Of a DNA stretch of 64,000 nt, positions 25,904-34,569 are shown in pieces. Within the stretch, counting starts at the first letter, position 1, and each line of letters begins with the position of its first letter. The stretch is taken from positions 372,001 through 436,000 of the forward strand of contig JBFMBX010000003.1 of the NCBI GenBank assembly GCA_040754815.1. The letters are read 5' to 3'. The DNA comes from Bellilinea sp040754815. Lineage in GTDB: Bacteria; Chloroflexota; Anaerolineae; Anaerolineales; Anaerolineaceae. The position numbers were made by a program, and so were the translations under genes. The notes under the pieces are model-generated. The model was not told the DNA's origin. It was given only the letters and a program-made list of their open reading frames with translations, and searched no databases.

Positions 25904-27748
25904 TTAATCCAGATACAACTTGTGCCAGAGTTCGATGGACATTAATGCGCCAATTTTGACGGCGTTATTTTCTCCAGCCATGTGGTCTTTAACAATTTTT
26001 TGAATAACAACGGGTTTGAAATAACCGCGATTCAGACAATCGGTGGATAACAGCGTATCTTCTACCCATCCTCGAAGTGTTGTCCGGAACCAGGTTTGGT
26101 AGTCTTTATAAGGGCGGTTTTCAGGTCCAACCAACCACTTAAATCCACGATTTCTTAAGTGCCACTTAATGAAATTCAGATTTCGAGCTGCAACCTCTCT
26201 TGCACAATGACTTAATGGGAGATGATCTCTTGGGGTGGGGATTCGGGCTAATTGAGGGTAGGCTTTGATAAAAGAGTCCACCATCAATCTTCGTTCGAAC
26301 ATCAAGTAAGGTGGAACAGTTAAGGAAAATTCAACAAAGTCATTGTCTGTAAAAGGTAGTCGGATAATCGCCCGGTCTCTAGCGACCAAAACCCCGTTTA
26401 TTGTCATTCGGGGAACGCGTTGGGTGAGATCGAAATAGAGGCGTTGAGTAGCAAGCTGACGAACTCCAGAGGCTCTCATCCCATTTTGAAAGTCTCTCAT
26501 TAATTCATCGCCGGTTTGCTGAAGGAATGAATCGGTGAAAAGGTAAGGGTGTTCAGGAAGATCAAAAGTCAAAACGCGGTAATCTCGATACGCCTGTAAA
26601 TGCTGCTGAATTTCAATCTCAGGAGAATAATTTGCCCAAAACCGCGGGCGCAGCCCGAAGCCGAACATTGCATCCCCCATAAAGCCTTTATAAATGACGG
26701 ATGCGAATTGGGCTTCCTCTTCAAGAGTTGCAATTGCATGAAGATTGACAATGTTTCCCATCCCGTCAGTTAATTTGACGGATTTTTCTCCCAAGGTTAG
26801 CAGCCAGTCCGGTTTAAGTTCAAAGAAATGATGGTTGGTTCTGAGGGTACGCGCTGCTTCCTGTGCATAGCGGGCATCATCGGAACCCGGTATGCTCCAG
26901 GTAAATGTATGAAGTGAAGATGGGCCGAGTAAATCGGCCAATAAACCAAGTAAGAACCTGGAATCCAATCCGCCAGAAAGCATCAATCCCTTTGATTGAC
27001 TACCAATCGTTTGCCTTTGAACTGCGTTCTTTATCTCTATTAAGAATTTTTCCTGGTACGAAGCGGGTTCACAAAAAGGATACTCATCGAGGTAATTAAA
27101 GTCATAATAGCGATTAATGGTGAAGTAATCGTTATTTAGCTTCAGAATGCTCCCTTGAGGTAATAACTTTACATTCTCTAAAAATGTTCTTTGATGCAAC
27201 ACGTGATCAAAAGTGAGAAATTCTTGTATGGCTGTAAAATCCACTTTTCGGGATAGGGACGGATCGGCGAGTAAAGCCCTTACACCTGATGCAAATAAAA
27301 AGTTGTTTGCATAGTGAGCATAGTAGATGGGGTGGAGGCCTAAACGGTCGTTGATCAAATAAACTGAGTTATCCCGTAAATCTAATAGAGCCATACAGAA
27401 GGCTCCATTTAGCCGGCGGGGGAATTTTTCACCTTCCAGCCGGAATAAATTTAAAATGATTTCCGCGTCTGTATCGGCTGGTAAGCGGTGTTGATTCAGA
27501 TACTGTTTTATTGATTCGGTGTCAAATAGTTCTCCATCAAAAGCCAGACCAATGGTTTTATTCTCGTCCCAATAGATTTTTGTGTCCGGTTTAATTTCTA
27601 CTAACGAATTAACTCCAAGTCCCCATCCATCTCCGACCTGGAAATCCCGCTTGAAGCGATCTTCCCAATCGAGAGCATGGGACATATTCCTGATCAAATT
27701 CTGGCTTTCAGCCTTTGAAGCATTTTTTTTGAAACCAAAAATACCCAT
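25904..27748 (-). CDS. Asparagine-synthetase-like protein lacking the catalytic cysteine
   Basis: 614 residues with the two-domain layout of AsnB. The C-terminal synthetase domain has the ATP loop LSGGLDSRFLLGLL near 258-271. The N-terminal glutaminase fold is recognisable (FDGELFD, NGAFCMALLD), but the protein begins MGIFGF, where active enzymes begin MCGIFG: the nucleophilic Cys2 is absent. The start is well set by AAGGA five bases upstream, so this is not a mis-called start. It therefore cannot draw ammonia from glutamine in the usual way, and may use free ammonia or join another amine to an adenylated acid, as some AsnB-like cyclases do. It is flanked by a sulfotransferase and a GT4 gene. 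The normal AsnB of the array is at 42683. Its substrate in glycan assembly is unknown. Confidence 0.8.
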   Translation of the reverse strand: MGIFGFKKNASKAESQNLIRNMSHALDWEDRFKRDFQVGDGWGLGVNSLVEIKPDTKIYWDENKTIGLAFDGELFDTESIKQYLNQHRLPADTDAEIILNLFRLEGEKFPRRLNGAFCMALLDLRDNSVYLINDRLGLHPIYYAHYANNFLFASGVRALLADPSLSRKVDFTAIQEFLTFDHVLHQRTFLENVKLLPQGSILKLNNDYFTINRYYDFNYLDEYPFCEPASYQEKFLIEIKNAVQRQTIGSQSKGLMLSGGLDSRFLLGLLADLLGPSSLHTFTWSIPGSDDARYAQEAARTLRTNHHFFELKPDWLLTLGEKSVKLTDGMGNIVNLHAIATLEEEAQFASVIYKGFMGDAMFGFGLRPRFWANYSPEIEIQQHLQAYRDYRVLTFDLPEHPYLFTDSFLQQTGDELMRDFQNGMRASGVRQLATQRLYFDLTQRVPRMTINGVLVARDRAIIRLPFTDNDFVEFSLTVPPYLMFERRLMVDSFIKAYPQLARIPTPRDHLPLSHCAREVAARNLNFIKWHLRNRGFKWLVGPENRPYKDYQTWFRTTLRGWVEDTLLSTDCLNRGYFKPVVIQKIVKDHMAGENNAVKIGALMSIELWHKLYLD

Positions 27749-27756
27749 GGTGTTCC

Positions 27757-28491
27757 TTATGCAACCAAAACTTCATCAAACATATACTCGAAAGGGGTGT
27801 TAACATATAGGGAACGAAGCTGGTCAAAATTCAAAATGACTTCTCGCAAATTATCGTTGGTGTTTTTCAAAGTATTTGCCTGCACCGGAAATGGTTCAAC
27901 CCCCAAGAATTCAAATACCCGAGAAAGCACAGCATCGCGATTGACTAAAATATCTTCGTACACCATTTTCAAGGTTGGTAAACCTAAATTCACGGTAAAA
28001 GTATTCAATTCCTGATCAGCTTCTATTCTTTCCTGAAGATATTGCTGAAAAATGACGGGATCAATTTCAAATGCCGGTAGTCGTTCTTTTTCATTGTATA
28101 AATTCCACTTGCCCGAAGCATCGAATAATCTTTTAGCGTTTATTCTGGAAACAACGGCTTTTACCTGATTTCTTCTTTGCATCTGAAGGATTTTTACTTT
28201 CTTTTCTCTCAGTAAATTTACAAATCCTTCTTTATCTAAAACATCTACCAGTTTGGTTTTAAACCCTACCGCTGCATATTTATTGATTAATGAAGGAGTG
28301 TAAAAATTCCTTGCCCAATTCAATTGATCTTCAGCAGTTGCGCCTTGTTGACGCAAAACTGCAAACCTTTCATAGACTGCTTGAATTTGCGGATGGGAAG
28401 TCATCAAACTGATCATATAAGTGCTCCCATCTCGTTCGATAAACAGGATCACATAGGGGGTAACTTGATTACGAAAAAAGAATTTTCTCAT
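27757..28491 (-). CDS. Sulfotransferase (LPS/NodH-like)
   Basis: 244 residues. The N-terminal VILFIERDGSTYMISLM (about 14-30) fits a divergent 5'-phosphosulfate loop, and YEDILVNRDAVLSRVFEFLGV (about 179-199) is a helix pattern seen in this sulfotransferase group. In place of the usual R/K-S/T-G-T it has RDGST, as in trehalose/LPS-type sulfotransferases. Probable PAPS-dependent glycan sulfation, using PAPS from the Sat-CysC of the same array. Eight bases separate it from the asparagine-synthetase-like gene and four from the GT2 gene. More divergent than the sulfotransferase at 31266, so function is less certain. Confidence 0.65.
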   Translation of the reverse strand: MRKFFFRNQVTPYVILFIERDGSTYMISLMTSHPQIQAVYERFAVLRQQGATAEDQLNWARNFYTPSLINKYAAVGFKTKLVDVLDKEGFVNLLREKKVKILQMQRRNQVKAVVSRINAKRLFDASGKWNLYNEKERLPAFEIDPVIFQQYLQERIEADQELNTFTVNLGLPTLKMVYEDILVNRDAVLSRVFEFLGVEPFPVQANTLKNTNDNLREVILNFDQLRSLYVNTPFEYMFDEVLVA

Positions 28492-28495
28492 TGGA

Positions 28496-29674
28496 TTATT
28501 CCTTGGTGTTGGAATTTATCAAAGGCACAGGACTCTTAAGGATGGATTTTATTAAGACCGTGAAAGCGCCAAAGTTCTTAAATAAGGGGGGATAAGTGAA
28601 AAACGCTTTCCAAACCAGTTTTCTGGCTTTAGAAAAATTCTTGTTGTGATAGGCTTGAAAGGCTTCATTCAAGGCAGCTCTGCCGATAATCAGGTTGTGT
28701 TCTTTTTGTAAATCATCCAGTTCTTCGGGTAAATTTTGGTAAATGGTGCTTAGAAACGCTATCGGTTGATCGGTCTTGGGCAATTCCGTCCAACCCGCGA
28801 ATATGTTTTTGAGCTCTTTGTAATTATCTTCGGCTAGAGTCGGGTCGAGAGAAAGGGCTTTTCGTAAGTGAAAATGAGCAAATGAAAAATCTGAGGACAA
28901 ATACCCATGTGCGGTTGCTCTCAGATGGGCGTGAGCATAAGCGAGTGGCTTCATCCTTTCCCAATCATCACTCAATCCTGCCGTCGAGAATAATTTCTCC
29001 AGAACAGCCATATTTGCATTGGTCATTTGAACTCCCTTGCGGGTCATTTGTCCGGTGTGGAAACGATATTTTGACACCGGCTCGGGGATGACTTCCATTG
29101 GGCAGCCTGCGATTGCCAGCCGTAACCAGAAATCCCAATCCTCATAAGAGCGAAGACTTTCATCAAAATAACCAATTCTTTCCTGCCATTCTTTTTTGAC
29201 TAAAACACTTCCTACATGAAATGGGTTGCCCAAGGTAAGTTTTTGAATGGGGGAGGGGAGTATCGTTTCAAATTCTCTGGGAATAATATCTCCGTTTTGA
29301 TCAATGAGAATCGCCCTGCCGGCTACAAACCCCAGAGATGGGTTTTGTTTCATCTTATCGAGCAACAATTCCAATTTCCTGGATAAAAAGCAATCATCCG
29401 AATCTAGAAAAGTCAGATATTCTCCCTGTGAATTACGTATACCTGTATTTCTTGCTGCGGGTAATCCTCGGTTTTCCTGAAAAATATATTTGACCCGGCT
29501 ATCAGAAAAAGATTTGGCCACTTCCGCTGTATTATCTGTAGAACCATCATCAACGATCAGGATTTCAAAGAAAGGATACGTTTGACTTAAACAGCTTTGT
29601 ACGGCTTCGCGAAGATAATGACCCTGATTGAAGGCCGGGATGATGATACTTACAAGTCCCTTTTCTGCTTTCAA
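28496..29674 (-). CDS. GT2-family glycosyltransferase
   Basis: 392 residues. GT-A signatures: VSIIIPAFNQGHYLREAVQS, VDDGSTDNT, FLDSDD and YEDWDFWLRLA. The C-terminal 130 residues are helical with a TPR-like look (FSFAHFHLRKALSLDPTLAE). The start is TTG directly after the TAA of the upstream gene, with GGAGG ten bases ahead, which makes it credible. The sugar added is unknown. It is related in layout to the GT2 at 22588, which also has a helical tail. Confidence 0.86.
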   Translation of the reverse strand: MKAEKGLVSIIIPAFNQGHYLREAVQSCLSQTYPFFEILIVDDGSTDNTAEVAKSFSDSRVKYIFQENRGLPAARNTGIRNSQGEYLTFLDSDDCFLSRKLELLLDKMKQNPSLGFVAGRAILIDQNGDIIPREFETILPSPIQKLTLGNPFHVGSVLVKKEWQERIGYFDESLRSYEDWDFWLRLAIAGCPMEVIPEPVSKYRFHTGQMTRKGVQMTNANMAVLEKLFSTAGLSDDWERMKPLAYAHAHLRATAHGYLSSDFSFAHFHLRKALSLDPTLAEDNYKELKNIFAGWTELPKTDQPIAFLSTIYQNLPEELDDLQKEHNLIIGRAALNEAFQAYHNKNFSKARKLVWKAFFTYPPLFKNFGAFTVLIKSILKSPVPLINSNTKE

Positions 29675-31255
29675 TTACTTAGAACCTCCAATAAGTGTTC
29701 CATCCTCAAACGTTTGGTAAGGGATATTCGAAGAAATGGTTTTTTCAATCTCTTTGAGATCTGGAAAGGAATTGCTTCTTATGGAATGGAAATAAATGAT
29801 CATCGAATTACCAGCAAGAACATCAGCGATTAATTTATCGAATTTCTCATCAAAATCTGGATTGACTGTTTGCCGCGTCAGGTCAACTTTTCGCGGTAAT
29901 GAGGTTGATGAACGACCTGTCAGTAAATAAATTGCTTCGGGTGAATTGGTTACCACATTCAGGGAAGTGGGTATTTGAGATACTGCGGCAATTGTGGATG
30001 AGTTTCGCCAATTTGTTTGTGAAAAACCTACACCCTGAAGATGATAAATTTTGTAAAGGTCACCCTGCAAACTAAATGAAATAAAAAGGTAAATGATGAG
30101 TATAGCTAATGTTGCTGAGATGAATATATTTCTTTTACTTCCATTTTCGGGAAATAACAAAACCAGAGCGAAAATAATGAGCAGATTTATCGAAACAAAC
30201 AGGGGGGATAAAATTCTGTCATCTAACGGGGTATTGGCATCCATGAAGGTTAGAGAAAATAGAAGAAATAATGGATAAACTACCGAAAAACCGCTTATCA
30301 GGTAAAAAGTCCACTTTCCTGTTTCGTTCAATTTATGGAAATTTTTGAATATTAGTAACAGGCATATCGAAAGTATGGATGCGATTATGCCGAATTTTAG
30401 AACGCTGCTTGAATTGGATGGGATAAAAAACCAACCGGAAATGGTATTCAATGCTTGCAAGCCCTTACTGAAAGCGGGCAGATGAAATTCAATCGCTCTA
30501 TTTCCGATTTGCCCATTTAACAGGAAAGAACGGATAGGCCAGATGGCGGATAAAATCAATGCCGGCAAACCGCCTAATAAACAATATCTCAGTCTTTCCA
30601 GAAAATTTCCTTTTTTGAAAATCAGGATTGTAATCATCACAGCAGCGATGACCGAAACACCAGCATATCGAGTTAAGGCCGACATGCCGAGAAGAAGGCT
30701 GCCTGTTGCTATTAATGAGGAATTTGTTCGGCTTAATCCTGAAATAGTCACCGCAAAGCCGGCAAAAGTCACTAATAAAAATAAGGGTTCTGACCATGCC
30801 ATCATAAATAAATTTAGGATGACGCTTCCGCTCGCAAAGGGAAATAAAAACAGCGCAGTAAACCATTGGGGGGTGGGTGACGCTTTGATGATTAGCGCTG
30901 CCAGGATCGTAATAAAACCGCACAATAAAATCACATTTAACCAGCGAGCGCTTTGGAGCAAAGAAACACCGGGCACCAATGCGCCACTGAGAGATAACAT
31001 AACCGGATAGAGCGGCGGATAAAAGTTGAGTTCACGGTTTGGTGGATCACCAAATGGAATGGTTAACCCTTTGCCATTCAGTAAATTATCGGCGGCGCCA
31101 AGGTAAATTGCCGAGTCGGGTGATGTGCCAATTCCCCATTGAGTAATGTAAATCAAAACAACAGAAGAAAACATAATCCAAAACAAGGTGATTAGAGCAG
31201 GGAATTGTCTGTTTTTGATTGTGAATCTGAGTGCTGCTGAGTTGTTATAAAGCAT
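29675..31255 (-). CDS. GT39/ArnT-like membrane glycosyltransferase
   Basis: 526 residues with 10-12 membrane segments followed by a soluble tail of about 110 residues. The first extracytoplasmic loop has GTSPDSAIYLGAADNLLNGKG with an Asp in the position used by polyprenol-phosphate-sugar transferases, followed by NFYPPLYPVML. The last part (from about 420) is hydrophilic and may face outside. It is a paralogue in fold of the gene at 4590. I prefer the ATG at 31255; a TTG at 31276 would overlap the sulfotransferase gene by 11 bases and lacks a ribosome site. Its acceptor is unknown. Confidence 0.75.
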   Translation of the reverse strand: MLYNNSAALRFTIKNRQFPALITLFWIMFSSVVLIYITQWGIGTSPDSAIYLGAADNLLNGKGLTIPFGDPPNRELNFYPPLYPVMLSLSGALVPGVSLLQSARWLNVILLCGFITILAALIIKASPTPQWFTALFLFPFASGSVILNLFMMAWSEPLFLLVTFAGFAVTISGLSRTNSSLIATGSLLLGMSALTRYAGVSVIAAVMITILIFKKGNFLERLRYCLLGGLPALILSAIWPIRSFLLNGQIGNRAIEFHLPAFSKGLQALNTISGWFFIPSNSSSVLKFGIIASILSICLLLIFKNFHKLNETGKWTFYLISGFSVVYPLFLLFSLTFMDANTPLDDRILSPLFVSINLLIIFALVLLFPENGSKRNIFISATLAILIIYLFISFSLQGDLYKIYHLQGVGFSQTNWRNSSTIAAVSQIPTSLNVVTNSPEAIYLLTGRSSTSLPRKVDLTRQTVNPDFDEKFDKLIADVLAGNSMIIYFHSIRSNSFPDLKEIEKTISSNIPYQTFEDGTLIGGSK

Positions 31256-31265
31256 TTGTGAGAAT

Positions 31266-32462
31266 TTAATTTCCAATCCGATAGGAATTCAGCACTAGTT
31301 TGAGTAAGGAAAAACCAAAACCTCTTGTTTTTAATTCCTCTGACTCAGAAATCCAGAATATCTTTTCCCCCTTCCATAAGGATTGGAATACAGTCAAAAT
31401 AATCGCTGAGATTGCTCGAATCCGGTCAAATAATCCCTTTTTGTTTAAGGGATTTCCAACAATCAATTTTGCATACGGTGTTTCCTGAGGGTTTTTCTTC
31501 CAAACTCGTATACCCTGGGCTGCAATCTTTGATACACCATTGCCATACTGGTGGAGTGCTTGCTGGCTGAGGATAAACATTCCATAATGAGGGAAATTTT
31601 CCAAAAGAGGATAACCGTAACACAATAGACGATCTCCAATCATCGCTTCTGTATATTGATTCAGTTCACGGCTTAATTCGTGTTTCCAACCACCAGCGCG
31701 ATTTTTATCAATTGGTTGTTCCACTTTTTTCTTCCATGGTACATTTTGGCTGTTGACTTGTTTTCCGGTTGAAGAAGTATCCAACATCGCGTATTCGAAA
31801 TCTTCACCAATAAATGTGCACAATTTTCTCAATTCACGTTCAGGATTGTCTATTAAATCTTCATATCTTAAGGTGTAAGAATTTTCGTCCTTCTCGAAAA
31901 ATTCGCGGCTTTTCTCATCCATAAACTTCCAATATTCGATGGCTTCGAAAAATGTTTTCGCTCCCCATGGCACCTTTAGCAGAGATAAAGCAACATCTCT
32001 GGGGTCGCGCAAGATGCGGATAATTGGAGAATTGGGAAATGTTGTCCGAATGATTTCGAGATAGAGAAGATGATCTGGAGTTTTTTCAACCCATCGAGAT
32101 TTGCCCTGCCTTTGCATGTAAGGCTCAACTACCGATTTCAGCAGAGAAGAAATTGAGGGTTCTTGTTCTCGTAAAAATTCATCTATTTGCTGTTCGGTCA
32201 CTTGATATTTTTCCAGGATGCTTATTCGCCGATTGCTTTGACCGGTAAAATTGGAATAGGAAATTGAACAGATAAAATTTTTACCCTTTTCTGGCCACCC
32301 CTTGGGATCAATCAACTGGTCAATGTTTTCGCCAGCCAACCGTTGGAAGAAGTGAGTTTCAGGTCCGCAGCTCATTCGACTGTGAGCAGCCAGCATTGCC
32401 GAAAGTAATGTAGTGCCAGAACGCTGAACGCCGGTTATGAAAACAGGATGGCGATTATTCAT
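31266..32462 (-). CDS. Sulfotransferase (PAPS-dependent)
   Basis: 398 residues. FITGVQRSGTTLLSAML (about 8-24) is a classical 5'-phosphosulfate loop (RSGTT), and RILRDPRDVALSLLKV (about 147-162) is the 3'-phosphate motif with Arg and Ser. VEKTP near 123 and YEDLIDNPERELRKLC complete the family pattern. This is the clearest of the three sulfotransferases in the array. The C-terminal 110 residues beyond the domain are unassigned. The ATG at 32462 gives an ATGA overlap with the stop of the exporter ATPase gene, so sulfation and export are translationally linked. The acceptor sugar is unknown. Confidence 0.87.
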   Translation of the reverse strand: MNNRHPVFITGVQRSGTTLLSAMLAAHSRMSCGPETHFFQRLAGENIDQLIDPKGWPEKGKNFICSISYSNFTGQSNRRISILEKYQVTEQQIDEFLREQEPSISSLLKSVVEPYMQRQGKSRWVEKTPDHLLYLEIIRTTFPNSPIIRILRDPRDVALSLLKVPWGAKTFFEAIEYWKFMDEKSREFFEKDENSYTLRYEDLIDNPERELRKLCTFIGEDFEYAMLDTSSTGKQVNSQNVPWKKKVEQPIDKNRAGGWKHELSRELNQYTEAMIGDRLLCYGYPLLENFPHYGMFILSQQALHQYGNGVSKIAAQGIRVWKKNPQETPYAKLIVGNPLNKKGLFDRIRAISAIILTVFQSLWKGEKIFWISESEELKTRGFGFSLLKLVLNSYRIGN

Positions 32463-33670
32463 TTCACCGTTTCCCATTCGTGAGGCAGGTATGCAATCCC
32501 ATTGATCTCGTTACCGCCCCTAACGATCAGGTGCGAAGCGTGGTTGACTCGATCATAAAATGTATATCCATCCGAATGGAATATAACCGCATCCAGTGTG
32601 TAGGCATTGGGTAAAAGATTGAAACAGGGAATAGCTATATCAATATATCCATCCCCTTCAAGGTAACCCGTGGAAATTCTATCCACATCCGAGCGTATTC
32701 CGGTTACCTGATATCCATTCAGAATGTGAATCACCACATTGAAGATTGGATTTTCAACCCGCTTGAAAGCTCGATAATAAAGGCGAATCTTAATTCCTTC
32801 CCCAACCCGAATTTCGTCCAGTTTTTCGTTTTGAGGATTCAAAATCTCCACTTTTTGAATTTTTATTTCCCCTGTTCCCCCACGAATGACATTGTCAAAA
32901 TTTTTGTAGGTTTTCAATAATGAATCCCGATATACATCGATTGCTGTTTCTGTATCACCGTCATAAATTATTTGACCTTTTTCAAGAGTGATTGAGCGGT
33001 TACAGATGTGACTTATGGTGTGTAAATTGTGTGATACCAGAATAATTGCTACACCATTATTGCGTAGTTCCTGGATCCTTACCTGGCACTTGGTGCGAAA
33101 TGCCAGATCTCCAACCGAAAGAACCTCATCCACGAGAAGGATATCGGGCTCAAGAAAAGCGGCTACCGAAAATCCTAAACGTACGGTCATGCCCGAACTA
33201 TAACTCTGAACCGGCATGTCTAAAAATTCACCAATGCCCGAAAAATCAACGATTTCATCAAATCGTTTCTTAATTTGCTCTTTTGAAAAACCCAGGAGTG
33301 AGGCATTGATAATGATATTTTCACGCCCGGTCAGCACCGGATTGAAGCCGGCCCCCAATGCGATTAAGGCTTGCACCCTGCCCCGAATCTCAATTTCTCC
33401 CTTATCCGGTTTTATCAAGCCCCCCAACATTCTTAATAAGGATGTTTTGCCTGCCCCATTATGACCAATCAGTCCAACGGTCTCACCGGCGTGCACCTGG
33501 AAACTGACATCTTTTACCGCCCAGAATTCATCTTTTCGTAATGCATCGTGGTTTTGATTGTTCCCTACCAGTTCCGCACCCAAATCCAGAACGCCATACC
33601 ATAATGACCTTTTCAAACTGCGGCAAAATTTTTTACTTACATGGTTGACTTTAATGACAGGGTTACTCAT
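32459..33670 (-). CDS. wzt: Polysaccharide ABC exporter ATPase with glycan-binding tail (Wzt)
   Basis: 403 residues. The ATPase domain (about 1-245) has Walker A GHNGAGKTSLLR, signature YSSGMTVRLGF, Walker B DILLVDEVLSVGD and the switch His in LVSHN. A C-terminal beta domain (about 260-403) corresponds to the Wzt_C carbohydrate-binding module, which recognises the finished chain end before export. This implies a chain-end modification signal, for which the sulfotransferases or acyltransferases are candidates. The ATG overlaps the stop of the permease gene as TAATG. Confidence 0.92.
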   Translation of the reverse strand: MSNPVIKVNHVSKKFCRSLKRSLWYGVLDLGAELVGNNQNHDALRKDEFWAVKDVSFQVHAGETVGLIGHNGAGKTSLLRMLGGLIKPDKGEIEIRGRVQALIALGAGFNPVLTGRENIIINASLLGFSKEQIKKRFDEIVDFSGIGEFLDMPVQSYSSGMTVRLGFSVAAFLEPDILLVDEVLSVGDLAFRTKCQVRIQELRNNGVAIILVSHNLHTISHICNRSITLEKGQIIYDGDTETAIDVYRDSLLKTYKNFDNVIRGGTGEIKIQKVEILNPQNEKLDEIRVGEGIKIRLYYRAFKRVENPIFNVVIHILNGYQVTGIRSDVDRISTGYLEGDGYIDIAIPCFNLLPNAYTLDAVIFHSDGYTFYDRVNHASHLIVRGGNEINGIAYLPHEWETVK

Positions 33671-34530
33671 TATGATCCGATCTTTTCAATAATAATTGGC
33701 AGTGAAACCCGATATATGATCAGAGCGATAAATGACGCGATCAGGAAAACGAAAGCAACGATTAGAAAGTTATTGAGATTGTTTATATACCCTACCGTCA
33801 TCAAGTCCCTAATTCCCGTCAGGATTGGGCTTACGGGATTGATGACATTAAGAATGGAAAAGGGAAAGCGATCCGGAATGTTATAGACAACCGGCGTTGC
33901 AAAAAACAACAATTGGGTGAAGATTGGAAGTGAAGTGGAAATATCAGAATAGAGCATCCCAATGGGGGTTAAGAACAAACCCAGACACATGCCAATTAGA
34001 ATTAATACCAGAATTGCAAATGGTGCCATCAAAATAGCCCAGGTGGGTTGTATTCCAAAATACACAAAGACTACGATAATAATTGTCGCTCTAATCAAGG
34101 TGTTAAATACGACGAGATAGAAAGCAGATAAGATTAATGCCTCGTGGGGAAAGTAAATCTTGACCAAAAAGGGCTTGGCGGCGATTGTAGCGCGCAGCGG
34201 GGCATTTAAACTATCGGTGAAGATTTGCCATAATGTTGTTCCAATTAATACATAAACCGGATAGGGGATTGAGGTTTCGCTAATTGATATAATGTTTCTT
34301 GATTGCAACAAAATAAAGATTAAAGAGGTTACAATCGGGGGAAAAAATGCCCAAAATATACCCAATAAACTCTGACGATATTGGGCAGAAATATCTCTGA
34401 CAAAAATCCTCCAGGCCAAATCTTTGGATTGAAACAAATTTTTTAGCAATTCTGATATCAATCTGGCAGGTTTTCTGATAGATGATTCAGCTTTATAAAT
34501 AATTAAATCGTTTTCTAGTTCGCGATTCAT
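33670..34530 (-). CDS. wzm: Polysaccharide ABC exporter permease (Wzm)
   Basis: 286 residues, six predicted membrane helices, ABC-2 type. The N-terminal amphipathic region LFQSKDLAWRIFVRDISAQYRQSLLGIFWAF contains the RDI-x3-YRQS-x-LG pattern characteristic of Wzm/TagG-type exporters of undecaprenyl-linked polysaccharides. The conserved FFATPVVY-type helix (LLFFATPVVYNIP) follows. It forms the channel for the Wzt ATPase encoded directly downstream. This identifies the main export route of the array; no Wzx flippase was found. Confidence 0.92.
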   Translation of the reverse strand: MNRELENDLIIYKAESSIRKPARLISELLKNLFQSKDLAWRIFVRDISAQYRQSLLGIFWAFFPPIVTSLIFILLQSRNIISISETSIPYPVYVLIGTTLWQIFTDSLNAPLRATIAAKPFLVKIYFPHEALILSAFYLVVFNTLIRATIIIVVFVYFGIQPTWAILMAPFAILVLILIGMCLGLFLTPIGMLYSDISTSLPIFTQLLFFATPVVYNIPDRFPFSILNVINPVSPILTGIRDLMTVGYINNLNNFLIVAFVFLIASFIALIIYRVSLPIIIEKIGS

Positions 34531-34569
34531 ATTAATCCTGTTTATTTATATCGGTTTTGATGATTATGG

